Of a stretch of DNA of 49,723 nt, positions 34,469 through 42,780 are shown in pieces (the first letter of the stretch is position 1; each line of letters starts with the position of its first letter). The stretch comes from Cryobacterium sp. (GTDB taxonomy: Bacteria; Actinomycetota; Actinomycetes; Actinomycetales; Microbacteriaceae), in assembly GCA_019639015.1 (NCBI GenBank), contig JAHBSS010000008.1, forward strand, positions 1 to 49,723, in the 5' to 3' direction. The translations under genes and the position numbers were made by a program. The notes beneath the pieces are model-generated. The model saw only the letters and a list, made by a program, of their open reading frames with translations. It was not told where the DNA came from and searched no databases.

Positions 34469-36208
34469 TTATCGAGCTTGTGCAGCGAGGCGTCGCTCGC
34501 GGTTTAGCTTTTGTTCTTCTGGGTCTGGCAATGGAACAGCAGCGATCAGCCTTTGAGTGTATGGATCCTTCGCATTTCGAAGAATTTCATCACGAGTCCC
34601 CTGCTCGACAAGTTTGCCATCACGAAGCACCGCAATTCGGTGCGCCAACTGGTCAACCACCGCGAGGTCGTGACTAATGAACAAGCAAGCGAAGTTCAAT
34701 TGGCCCTGGAGTTCTAGCAATAGCTCTAGGAATCGAGATTGAACCGAAACGTCAAGCGCAGAAGTTGGTTCATCAGCAACTAGAAGTCTAGGACTTAGCG
34801 CAAGAGCCCTCGCGATTCCAATGCGTTGCTTCTGTCCACCAGACAACTCGTGAGGGTACCTATTTCGGAACGCCATTGGCAATTCGACTTGTTCGAGCAA
34901 CTGTTCAACTTTGCGGTCAAGTTCTTTCCCCTTGGCAACTCCCGCTAGCAGCATCGGTTCGCCGATACTTTGACCGACAGGCATTCTGGGGTTCAACGAA
35001 GATGCTGGATCCTGGAACACAATTCCAGTCTTTCTTCTCAATTCGCGCAATTCTCTCGAACTCAACTCAGACATGTCTTCACCGACGACTCTAAGTTGAC
35101 CCGAAGTGATCGGAAGCAGACCCATGGCAGCTCGACCAATAGTCGTCTTTCCCGATCCGGACTCACCGACTAGCCCTAGGAGTTCTCCAGGGTGAATCTC
35201 AAGGGAGACACTGTCAACCGCCCTAAACGCCGGGACACGTCCACGCTTCGGGTAGTCAATGGTTACGTCTACCAAGGACAGAACTGGCTCCTGCCGCTGT
35301 TCAACCTTTGGGAGCAACCGCTCCTTGTGTGCGCCAAGGTGCGGAACCGCTGCAAGCAGTTCCTGAGTGTATGGTTTTTCTGGCTTGGCAAAAATTTGGT
35401 GCGCAGTACCAGACTCAACGATTCGGCCACGGTGCATGACAACAACACGATCTGCGAGGTCTGCAACCACTCCCATATCGTGAGTGATCAAAATAATCGC
35501 GGAATCCAGTCGCTTGTGCAGAGCTCTAAGCAAGTCAAGGATTTCTGCTTGAACAGTTACGTCAAGAGCTGTCGTCGGTTCGTCTGCAATCAAGAGGTCA
35601 GGGTCACAAGAAATTGATTGAGCGATCATTGCTCTCTGCCGCTGCCCACCCGAAAGTTGGTGCGGGTAGGAATTGAATGCTTTGACCGGGTCAGGCATTT
35701 CAACCATCCCGAGTAACTCGATCGCTCGCTCTTTCGCAGCTGCCGGGTTCGTGCCATAGTGTTGGCGCAACGTCTCAACAATCTGGAAACCGATCGTATA
35801 AACCGGGTTGAGCGCGGTCATTGGCTCCTGGAAAATTACCGCAATTTTCTCACCACGAATTTTGCGCATTTCCGTTGAGCGAATCCCGCGCAACTCAACG
35901 CCATTCAGTTTCACGCTCCCGCCGATTCGGCTGTTGACCGGGAGCAAGTCAAGTACCGCCATTGAGCTTGCACTCTTTCCAGAGCCGGACTCACCGACAA
36001 TGGCTAGCACTTCGCCCTTATGAACTTCGTAATTTAGTTTGATTGCCGCAGGAACCCATTGCTCGTCAACCCCGAAATCGACACTAAGGTCGGTTACTTT
36101 CAGGACCGGCACACGATCACTCGTTTCGGGGATCACGTCACCATGAGTCTTTGATTCTGACTTGGGGGACTTGCTCATTTTGGCTTCCTTGGTCTTTCGT
36201 TGCGACAT
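34469..36208 (-). CDS. peptide-type ABC transporter ATPase, two fused nucleotide-binding domains
   Basis: 579 residues: a DppD-like half (about 25-290) fused to a DppF-like half (about 305-560). Each has a full motif set: GESGSGKSASS, LSGGQRQRAM and LIADEPTTALDVT in the first; GESGSGKTTIGR, LSGGQKQRIG and LVADEPTSALDVS in the second. The segment between halves contains the oligopeptide-transporter Cys-free linker (QRQEPVLSLVDVTIDYP). Starts at 36208 (GAAGGTG upstream) or 36178 (AAGGAAG upstream) are both plausible. It powers the permeases encoded at 36834-39394, but a gene on the opposite strand separates it from them. Confidence 0.93.
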   Translation of the reverse strand: MSQRKTKEAKMSKSPKSESKTHGDVIPETSDRVPVLKVTDLSVDFGVDEQWVPAAIKLNYEVHKGEVLAIVGESGSGKSASSMAVLDLLPVNSRIGGSVKLNGVELRGIRSTEMRKIRGEKIAVIFQEPMTALNPVYTIGFQIVETLRQHYGTNPAAAKERAIELLGMVEMPDPVKAFNSYPHQLSGGQRQRAMIAQSISCDPDLLIADEPTTALDVTVQAEILDLLRALHKRLDSAIILITHDMGVVADLADRVVVMHRGRIVESGTAHQIFAKPEKPYTQELLAAVPHLGAHKERLLPKVEQRQEPVLSLVDVTIDYPKRGRVPAFRAVDSVSLEIHPGELLGLVGESGSGKTTIGRAAMGLLPITSGQLRVVGEDMSELSSRELRELRRKTGIVFQDPASSLNPRMPVGQSIGEPMLLAGVAKGKELDRKVEQLLEQVELPMAFRNRYPHELSGGQKQRIGIARALALSPRLLVADEPTSALDVSVQSRFLELLLELQGQLNFACLFISHDLAVVDQLAHRIAVLRDGKLVEQGTRDEILRNAKDPYTQRLIAAVPLPDPEEQKLNRERRLAAQAR

Positions 36209-36237
36209 CAGGCACCTTCACCTGAGACGATTAGTGA

Positions 36238-36828
36238 ATGTTCCATTCGCGGTTCAATCGGGTTGTGGCAGTGATTGTCTGGTTGGTTTGTCTCGTTGCG
36301 ACGACTGCAGTATTGATTGCGGGAGTCAGCAAACACGGCGAGTACCTTCCTGCTCTCGTGCTGGTCGCGTTTTTTGCCTGGGTCGGACTTTGGCGACCTT
36401 CCGTCGAAGTCAGCGATGAAGCGGTCCAACTTGTGAATGTGCTCAGCACTGTCGCGATTCCGTGGCCAGCGATAATCCAAGTGGATACGAAATTCGCGTT
36501 GACAATCGTGACACCGCAAGGAAAGTTCGCTGCGACTGCCGCGCCTGCGCCAAGTCGCCTCACGACTGTTCTTAGTCGACGGGATGTTGGTCGCGCGAAA
36601 GCGCAACTTGGAACTGACGGTCGAATCAAACCGGGCGATTTGCCTAATACCGATTCGGGTGCTGCTGCGATCCTCATCCGAGAACGCTGGGAGCAACTTA
36701 AACGCGAAGATCGAATTGAGATCGGAATCGCCGACGACACCAAGGCTTCCAGACGTTGGCACATCGTGACGATGGTCGTTGGTGGATTGCTCCTCGCCGC
36801 GACCGTTGCCTCTCTCGCTTACGGTTGA
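36238..36828 (+). CDS. PH-domain membrane protein (bacterial PH-like)
   Basis: 196 residues with two N-terminal membrane helices (about 9-28 and 34-50) and one C-terminal helix (about 175-195). Between them is a beta-rich domain beginning WRPSVEVSDEAVQLVN...VAIPWPAIIQVDTKFALTIVTPQGKF, typical of the bacterial PH-like domain found in many actinobacterial proteins. Function is unknown. It lies on the opposite strand inside the ABC transporter cluster: 29 bases from the divergent ATPase start and five bases from the converging permease stop. Its antisense relation to any readthrough transcript of that operon may matter for regulation. Confidence 0.75.
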   Translation: MFHSRFNRVVAVIVWLVCLVATTAVLIAGVSKHGEYLPALVLVAFFAWVGLWRPSVEVSDEAVQLVNVLSTVAIPWPAIIQVDTKFALTIVTPQGKFAATAAPAPSRLTTVLSRRDVGRAKAQLGTDGRIKPGDLPNTDSGAAAILIRERWEQLKREDRIEIGIADDTKASRRWHIVTMVVGGLLLAATVASLAYG

Positions 36829-36833
36829 CATCG

Positions 36834-37856
36834 TCATAAACCGGTTGGCTCTTTCATCTTTCGTGCAACGAATCGACTCTGCCTCGGGTCGAATGCGTCC
36901 CGAACTCCATCACCAATAAAGTTCACGGTCAAGGCAATAGCGACGATAAAAACGCCTGGCCAGATGAACAAATATGGCCGGGTGCTGAACGCATTTTGGT
37001 TCTGGCTAATGATTAGTCCAAGCGAAACATCCGGCGGTCTAATACCGAACCCTAGGAAGCTAAGCCCTGTTTCCAGAAGGATCGCGGCCGCCATTAGCAA
37101 AGTTGTTGAGACGATTACAACGCCGATCGCGTTTGGCAGGATGTGCCGGAAAATTATCCGCGCGTCTCGCGCCCCTGAGACTTTTGCCGCATCAACGTAT
37201 TCCCGCTCACGCAGAGTCAAGAACTCACCGCGAACCAATCGAGCCAATCCCGTCCAAAGGAACAAACCAAGCACAATGGAAAGTCCGATCACTCCAAGTC
37301 CCTTGAAGTGTTCGTTTGCGATTTTTCCGACAACGGCACCCAGCACAATTACTGGAATCACGATTACGAGGTCAGTGAATCGCATGATCGCGGATTCGAC
37401 CCAACCGCGGTAGTAACCCGCGATCGCGCCAAGGACAGTACCAATCACCGCGGAGAGAATTCCGATGATGAACATGACAATGAGCGAGTTTTGGACCCCG
37501 CGCATCGTCATCGCGAAATAGTCGATCCCGATTAGGGTCTGCCCGAATGGGTGGTTCCCCAAATGGATTCCATCCCCGCCAAGCCATTCAGGAATTAGAG
37601 ATAGCGTGGGCGCTCCACCGTTTTCTAGAGGCACCAATTCGGTGTATTTCCATTTCCACCATCCGGGGATTCCGAATGCCCCGGATGCCGTAACGGAAAG
37701 TACGACGATAGCCAAGAACACGATTAGCGAAGCCATCGCGACCTTATTCTTGAGAAATCGCTTCCAAATGAGTCGACCTTGACTCATCCCTTCAGTTAGT
37801 GGTTCCGCGTCACCAGACGCGGAAACCTTTGTGTTCAGTCCAGGTTCGAGACTCAT
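36834..37856 (-). CDS. ABC transporter permease, DppC type
   Basis: 340-residue inner-membrane permease of the oligopeptide/dipeptide/nickel family. It has an N-terminal OppC-like helix (KVAMASLIVFLAIVVLSVTASG), about five further helices, and the EAA loop (EYVDAAKVSGARDARIIFRHILPNA) that docks onto the ATPase. Length is standard. The ATG overlaps the upstream permease by four bases, giving tightly coupled synthesis of the two permeases. The substrate is inferred only from family membership: peptides or similar ligands. Confidence 0.92.
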   Translation of the reverse strand: MSLEPGLNTKVSASGDAEPLTEGMSQGRLIWKRFLKNKVAMASLIVFLAIVVLSVTASGAFGIPGWWKWKYTELVPLENGGAPTLSLIPEWLGGDGIHLGNHPFGQTLIGIDYFAMTMRGVQNSLIVMFIIGILSAVIGTVLGAIAGYYRGWVESAIMRFTDLVIVIPVIVLGAVVGKIANEHFKGLGVIGLSIVLGLFLWTGLARLVRGEFLTLREREYVDAAKVSGARDARIIFRHILPNAIGVVIVSTTLLMAAAILLETGLSFLGFGIRPPDVSLGLIISQNQNAFSTRPYLFIWPGVFIVAIALTVNFIGDGVRDAFDPRQSRFVARKMKEPTGL

Positions 37857-39394
37857 GCGCGTACCCTCACTCTCGGGTCAAGTGCGGAATACGTCATATC
37901 CGCGATGAAGTTGAACACGATCGCCGAAATCGCGATCACAACGAAGTAACCCATGACTGGGTTAGGGTCTGGCAGCGTAAGTCCCCGCTGGAACATTGCG
38001 CCCATGCCAGAGAACGCGAACACTTGTTCTGTGATGATCGCACCACCGAGCAAAGCTCCGAAGTCAGACGCGACGATCGTCGCAATCGGAATGAGCGAGT
38101 TGCGGAATGCGTGGCGCACGATAACTACCCGCTCTGGCATACCTTTTGCTCGCGCCGTTCGAATATAGTCCTGACTTAGAACGTCAAGCATTCCAGCTCG
38201 CGCATAGCGCGTAAGTCCCGCAAACGAAATGAGCATTAGCGTCAGAGTCGGCAGGAGTAAGTGCGTAAACGTGTCCACGCCTTGAATCCAAATATCGCCA
38301 CCGAGTCCCGGAGTTTGAGATCCAACCGTCGCAATTGGGCGACCGTTGATTGCCGACATATTCGAATAGGTCGGCCACGCCTGCATGAGTCGATCAATCA
38401 AGATCAGGCCAGCACACAGCAAACTGGTGAATATCCCAACTCGGATGTTTACGCCTCGATCTGGTCCGCCAACCAAGTACCCCGATACCCATGCGACCGC
38501 AATGGTAATCAGACCGAGAATCATGAGCGTGTAAATGCTTGAAATGTTCAGCAACCCTTGCAGTGCGAAGTAGCACACATAGGCAATCGCGGCCTGAATC
38601 CCTGCAGTGAGAAGCGCACGCTTGTTGTGAATACCGGCGATTAGCAACGAGATCACAAAACCGATTCCTGCCGCCATGATTGGGAAAAACACTGGGCCAA
38701 TATTCGGATGTGTAAACCAGTTACTCAGCGAAAAGTAGGTAAGCACTGCCGCGGTTGCAACGCCCGAAACCGCGAACACGGTCAACCTTCGTCGCAAATC
38801 ACCGCCGATCAACCCAAGCCAGATCAATCCTGAAACGATCGCCAACACCACAATCCAAATTGGCGTCACAACCGGATCGGATAGAAAGTCGTTAAAGCCA
38901 ATGGCAATGAATTCCTTTAGCAAAATACCGACCCAGAACGATGGGAGCGAGAACAGCAAGAATGAAATGAATGTCATCACGAAGTCGAAGGTCGTGTATT
39001 GACGAAGCGCTGAAACAATCCCAACTACCAAGCCGACGATTATTGCGAGCACGGTCGAGGCAGTGACAAGCTGCAACGTCGCCGTCATCGCCTGAGGCAG
39101 CAACAGGATAACCGGCTGTCCCTGTGCGGTTAGACCCAAGTCGCAAGCGTTAGCAAACGGGATTAGACACTTCGCTGCTCCACCAAGCCAAAGGAAAAAT
39201 CTCAGCGGGGCTGGAACGTTTAGCTGAAGCCGCTCGATACGATCCGCCATAAGTTGTTCTCGGTTTGGCAGACGGCTCTGGTAATACTCCTCAAGGGGAT
39301 CACCAGAAAGTGCAGTCAGTTGATACATGATAAAAGCTGCTCCGAGCAGGAGAAGCACCGAGACGATTAGTCGTCTCGCAATGAATGAGACCAT
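37853..39394 (-). CDS. ABC transporter permease, DppB type with large membrane insert
   Basis: 513 residues from ATG 39394 (MVSFIARRLIVSVLLLLGAAF). DppB proteins are usually 310-340 residues; here about 180 extra residues with several membrane helices (about GLIWLGLIGGDLRRRL to RVGIFTSLLCAGLILI) split the permease domain after LPSFWVGILLKEFIA. The EAA loop is intact near the end (DYIRTARAKGMPERVVIVRHAFRNS). Long permeases of this type occur in some actinobacteria. It follows the binding-protein gene but is separated from it by a strong hairpin, so its expression should be lower. Confidence 0.9.
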   Translation of the reverse strand: MVSFIARRLIVSVLLLLGAAFIMYQLTALSGDPLEEYYQSRLPNREQLMADRIERLQLNVPAPLRFFLWLGGAAKCLIPFANACDLGLTAQGQPVILLLPQAMTATLQLVTASTVLAIIVGLVVGIVSALRQYTTFDFVMTFISFLLFSLPSFWVGILLKEFIAIGFNDFLSDPVVTPIWIVVLAIVSGLIWLGLIGGDLRRRLTVFAVSGVATAAVLTYFSLSNWFTHPNIGPVFFPIMAAGIGFVISLLIAGIHNKRALLTAGIQAAIAYVCYFALQGLLNISSIYTLMILGLITIAVAWVSGYLVGGPDRGVNIRVGIFTSLLCAGLILIDRLMQAWPTYSNMSAINGRPIATVGSQTPGLGGDIWIQGVDTFTHLLLPTLTLMLISFAGLTRYARAGMLDVLSQDYIRTARAKGMPERVVIVRHAFRNSLIPIATIVASDFGALLGGAIITEQVFAFSGMGAMFQRGLTLPDPNPVMGYFVVIAISAIVFNFIADMTYSALDPRVRVRA

Positions 39395-39499
39395 TGGTAA
39401 CTCTTTCAATCCACAGGCCGACTCCGATGGCGAGCCTGCGGGAAGTCTAGCGAAGCTTGCGCGATTGTTGCGCTACTTCGATGCGGCCGGTCGAACGAA

Positions 39500-39534
39500 C
39501 GGAGCGCCAGGACCGATTTGGTCCTGGCGCTCCG
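39500..39534 (-). terminator. strong hairpin between binding-protein and permease genes
   Basis: A perfect 15-base-pair, GC-rich stem (39500-39514 with 39520-39534) has a 5-base loop and lies 47 bases after the binding-protein stop. On the transcribed strand it is followed by TTCGTTCG, only weakly T-rich. It probably acts as a partial terminator or 3' stabiliser, giving more binding protein than permease mRNA. Confidence 0.7.
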
Positions 39535-39553
39535 CTCTGAGTATTACCCAGAG

Positions 39554-39571
39554 CTAGTCATGAATGACTAG
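39554..39571 (-). repeat. short palindrome after the binding-protein stop codon
   Basis: CTAGTCAT and ATGACTAG flank two bases, forming an 8-base-pair inverted repeat 9 bases beyond the stop. A six-base-pair stem (GCTCTG at 39534-39539 with CAGAGC at 39549-39554) can form between this and the large hairpin, so the spacer holds stacked secondary structures. Confidence 0.45.
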
Positions 39572-39580
39572 ACCAGGATG

Positions 39581-41335
39581 CTACTTCTTTGCCCACTCCC
39601 AGTAGTTCCAGCCAACACCGGCCTGGCCTGGGTAGTAAACAACACCGGTCACGCTGTTGCTGTTGGCCATAACGCCAGGGGCAACAAAGAGCGGCACACC
39701 GTAGAAGTCCTTGAACAACTGGGTGTCGATCTTGACCTGAATGTCATCTTGGGCCTTCTTGTCCAGAGTGGTCTGGAGCTGGGTAGCCAGCTGGTCGACC
39801 TCTGCGTTTGAATACCCGTTGTAGTTTCCACCACCGGTCGTGCTGAAGATCTGCGGAACTCCAGCAACACCGACACCGGACGAGATCCATCCGAAGATGG
39901 TTGCGTCGTAGGTGCCACTACCGAGGAGCGAACCCCAGTTCTCAGCACCGGCGTCGATGATCTTGAAGCCAGCTTGCTCAGCGGAGGCCTGAATGGCCTG
40001 GAACGCGGCGACGCGGTTCGGGTTCTTCGTGTTGTAAAGAATCCGGACCTCCGGGGTGCGACCGTTGAGTAGCGCCATGGCGCCGTCAATGTCAACCTTG
40101 TCGAATGCCGATGCTCCGTTTACCTTGGTCGTTTCGGTGTAACCGTCGGTTCCAGGGAAGAACAGCTCAGAGTCGTAGACCTTAGCGTTCGGGTTCATCG
40201 GAGTGACAATTGCGTCAAGAATTTGCTGACGCGGAATAGTCTTCAAGAAGGCTTCACGAAGATCTGGAGCATCCTTGAACACTCCAGTGTTGAACGTGAG
40301 GTCGAGGTGGTCGTAGCTGAACTGGTCACCAGTTAGCGTCGTTACACCCTTGATCGCCTGGAGCGACTTGATGGTGTCTGCAGAAGCCTGCGGGTTGATC
40401 ACGTCAACCTCACCGTTCTTCAATGCGGTCACCTGCGCCTGAGCGTCACCAATGAAGCGGACAACGATCTTGTCGATCTTTGGAACGAGCGATCCCTTGT
40501 AGTTCTTGTTGCGAACTAGAGTGATCGACTCTTTCGGTACCCATGCATCTAGCACAAACGCGGCTGACGAGAGGTAGAGGCTCTTGTCGGTCGGAAGGGA
40601 GGTTGCGTCGAATCCGGTGTTCCAGAAGTCGGCAGCCTTCTTCAAGACGTCATTCACAGGAGCTGGGCTAGCTGCGTCACCGCGAGGAAGCGTCATGATT
40701 GCGTTGACGAGGTCCTTCTGGGAAACACCAGCGTGGTCAGCGACTACGTGAATTGGTGCGTCGATTGGGTTGATGAGCGCCCAGTCTGCGTACGGCTGGC
40801 TGTAGGTGAGGGTGATCGACATGTTGTCGTCGCCAACAACTGGCTTGTCAGCCAGTCCAAGACCTGAAGTGTCGCCTGCGTAGTTGAAGTACTGGGTTCC
40901 GCCGGTGACGTTTCCGTCAGCGTCGTATGAAGCATCGTTGAAGTAGCCCGAGAATGCGGCCCATGCGAGGAGCAAGTCGTCCGCAGTGATCGGGGTGCCG
41001 TCAGACCAAGTAGCGGTCTTGGCGAGTGTGTACTTCACGGTCAGCGGGTCATCGCTGGTCTTCTCGACAGTTCCGAAGCTCTTATCTGGGATGATGTTGA
41101 GCTTGTTGTCGAGATAGAAGAAGCTCGAACGGGTGTATCCGAGGAGCTTCGCGTTCATGTCGAGGTTCGCCGTAGGCGTGCTCGAGGTGAACGCTGTTAC
41201 TTCATTGACCTCGGCGACCGTTACGGTCCCTCCGGTCGGGGCAGCTGTGCCGCCACCAGTCGTTGTGCAACCGGTGATGAGCATCGCTGCAACTGCGGCA
41301 ACCGAGACCGGTGCCACTATGCGTTGGAATTTCAA
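39581..41335 (-). CDS. family 5 extracellular solute-binding lipoprotein of the peptide ABC transporter
   Basis: 584 residues from TTG 41335, which is preceded by a near-perfect AGGAGG four bases upstream; longer in-frame starts run into the leader and lack a signal. The signal peptide ends with ITGC (Cys 23). The SBP_bac_5 fold is shown by FGTVEKTSDDPLTVKYTL, TWSDGTPITADDLLLAW and RQQILDAIVTPMNPNAK. The codon choice looks strongly biased to likely optimal codons (AAC, GAC, AAG, CTC), unlike its neighbours, suggesting high expression. It captures the ligand, probably a peptide, for the downstream permeases. Confidence 0.93.
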   Translation of the reverse strand: MKFQRIVAPVSVAAVAAMLITGCTTTGGGTAAPTGGTVTVAEVNEVTAFTSSTPTANLDMNAKLLGYTRSSFFYLDNKLNIIPDKSFGTVEKTSDDPLTVKYTLAKTATWSDGTPITADDLLLAWAAFSGYFNDASYDADGNVTGGTQYFNYAGDTSGLGLADKPVVGDDNMSITLTYSQPYADWALINPIDAPIHVVADHAGVSQKDLVNAIMTLPRGDAASPAPVNDVLKKAADFWNTGFDATSLPTDKSLYLSSAAFVLDAWVPKESITLVRNKNYKGSLVPKIDKIVVRFIGDAQAQVTALKNGEVDVINPQASADTIKSLQAIKGVTTLTGDQFSYDHLDLTFNTGVFKDAPDLREAFLKTIPRQQILDAIVTPMNPNAKVYDSELFFPGTDGYTETTKVNGASAFDKVDIDGAMALLNGRTPEVRILYNTKNPNRVAAFQAIQASAEQAGFKIIDAGAENWGSLLGSGTYDATIFGWISSGVGVAGVPQIFSTTGGGNYNGYSNAEVDQLATQLQTTLDKKAQDDIQVKIDTQLFKDFYGVPLFVAPGVMANSNSVTGVVYYPGQAGVGWNYWEWAKK

Positions 41336-41406
41336 CTTTCCTCCTGTGCAAGATGGATGCGAATCGGCGTGTTTTTTAGGCACTCCTATAGGCATATTTA
41401 CAGAGA

Positions 41407-41435
41407 ACCCTATGGCGGGTCTACTCCACTCGCAA
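41407..41435 (-). promoter_or_regulatory. candidate promoter of the ABC binding-protein gene
   Basis: On the minus strand TTGCGA (41430-41435) and TAGGGT (41407-41412) are 17 bases apart, matching consensus at four and three of six positions. This would give a leader of about 65 bases containing a direct repeat of TAGGCA (41377-41382 and 41389-41394) and the palindrome CCTATAGG. Prediction by eye. Confidence 0.33.
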
Positions 41436-41589
41436 AACTGTAGGGGTAAAAGTTACCTTTTGGTGACGATCAACCGTTTTATTTTGCGATTCTGGAACTT
41501 TTTTGCGCCATTTGCCCTGAACTCGCATCGATTTGAAGTTGCGCCAGAATTTCAATTCCAAAATGTTCGAATGTTCGAGGCGTAACATC

Positions 41590-42006
41590 GTGTCGATGGA
41601 TGCGCCAAAATCGCCTGTTGCGAACGCCCCGATTCTCATCTTCGATGGTTCTTGCGGATTCTGTTCGAGCTCAGTGCGGTTCGCGGCAAGATGGCTACCG
41701 GCAATGCCTCAAGCGCTCCCCTACCAGTTCGCCGAATTGGACTCTATTGGGCTTACCGAGATACAAGCCGCGGAGAAAGTTTGGCTCGCTCTGCCGGGTG
41801 ATCAAGAAATCGAACTTTTTGGCGGACATTTAGCTGTTGCCGAGGTGCTTCGCCATCAACCCAGTTTCGGTTTCCGCTTACTTGGAAACCTGATGGAGTT
41901 GCCGGGCGTTAGCCAGGTGTCGGCACTCGCCTACGCGTTGGCGGCAAAGTACCGACACAAGCTTCCTGGTGGGACTCCGGCTTGTGAAATGGCGCGCAGA
42001 ACGTGA
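41590..42006 (+). CDS. thiol-disulfide oxidoreductase-like DCC family protein
   Basis: 138 residues from GTG 41590 (GAGG about nine bases upstream); ATG 41596 is the alternative. The family motif is ILIFDGSCGFCSSSVRFAARW, with D-G-x-C-G-x-C near the N-terminus that gives DCC (DUF393) proteins their name. The Cys-x-x-Cys-like pair suggests redox activity, though biochemical proof is lacking for most members. No signal peptide is seen. Its stop overlaps the CPBP protease start by four bases, so the two are co-translated. Confidence 0.87.
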   Translation: MSMDAPKSPVANAPILIFDGSCGFCSSSVRFAARWLPAMPQALPYQFAELDSIGLTEIQAAEKVWLALPGDQEIELFGGHLAVAEVLRHQPSFGFRLLGNLMELPGVSQVSALAYALAAKYRHKLPGGTPACEMARRT

Positions 42007-42767
42007 TCGGGACACTAGCTCTACCCTCTAAACGAAAACTTTGGGCAGAAATCTTGATCGTGCTCGGTTTATCGCTTGGCGCATCCGCGATCTACTCAAT
42101 AGTGGTTTTGGCTGACAGACTCACTCAGGCTACGACTATTTCCAAACAAACCGCGACACTCAATGCGCCTCTAAGTTCGCGCGAATTTTTCGATTTTGTG
42201 TACCAATTCTTAGCGATCTTCTTCGACCTCGTGCCGGTTGCGCTTGTCTGTTTCTTGCTCTGGAATACCGCGGCACCTCACCTGTCCAGGCTCGGTTTGG
42301 ATGCGAAGCGACCGGCCTTTGATGCCTCCATTGGTCTTGGCCTAGCACTGCTTGTTGGCATTCCGGGGATTGGCCTTTACGTATTTGGACGTGCCATCGG
42401 TGTCACGGTTCACGTTGTCCCGACTTCACTGGCAGAGCACTGGTGGACCGTACCGATCTTGCTGTTTTCGGCTTTGAGAGCCGGACTCACCGAAGAAATC
42501 ATTGTTGTTGGCTATTTGTTTGCTCGACTCGCAGACTTGGGGTGGAGCCGCTGGTGGATCATCATCGCAACTTCAATCTTGCGTGGCAGCTATCATTTGT
42601 ACCAAGGCGTTGGTGCGTTCATCGGAAACTTCGCAATGGGGATGCTGTTTGGCTGGCTTTATTCCCGCACAAAGCGAGTGTTGCCTCTCGTGATTGCACA
42701 CTTCATCATTGATGCGGCCATTTTTGTGGGGTACCCGTGGGCGGCATCCGTATTTAGCTGGCTATAG
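42003..42767 (+). CDS. CPBP family intramembrane metalloprotease
   Basis: 254 residues with about seven membrane helices, of the CPBP (CAAX protease and bacteriocin-processing) family. Motif 1 reads AGLTEEIIVVGYLFARL: the Glu pair is present, but the Arg of the classical E-E-x3-R motif is Val, a variant I believe is common in actinobacterial members. Motif 2 contains SYHLYQG (F/Y-x3-H region) and motif 3 contains VIAHFIIDA, keeping the His metal ligands. Proteolytic activity is plausible but unproven. It converges with gcvP, and the short gap between them holds no recognisable terminator. Confidence 0.85.
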   Translation: MIGTLALPSKRKLWAEILIVLGLSLGASAIYSIVVLADRLTQATTISKQTATLNAPLSSREFFDFVYQFLAIFFDLVPVALVCFLLWNTAAPHLSRLGLDAKRPAFDASIGLGLALLVGIPGIGLYVFGRAIGVTVHVVPTSLAEHWWTVPILLFSALRAGLTEEIIVVGYLFARLADLGWSRWWIIIATSILRGSYHLYQGVGAFIGNFAMGMLFGWLYSRTKRVLPLVIAHFIIDAAIFVGYPWAASVFSWL

Positions 42768-42780
42768 AGCCACAACCTTG

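Noticed and set aside
39649..40095. A 148-codon Ser/Arg/Pro-rich frame on the same strand as the binding-protein gene
   Set aside because: It is a frame-shifted shadow of the codon-biased binding-protein gene and has no start signal or family similarity.
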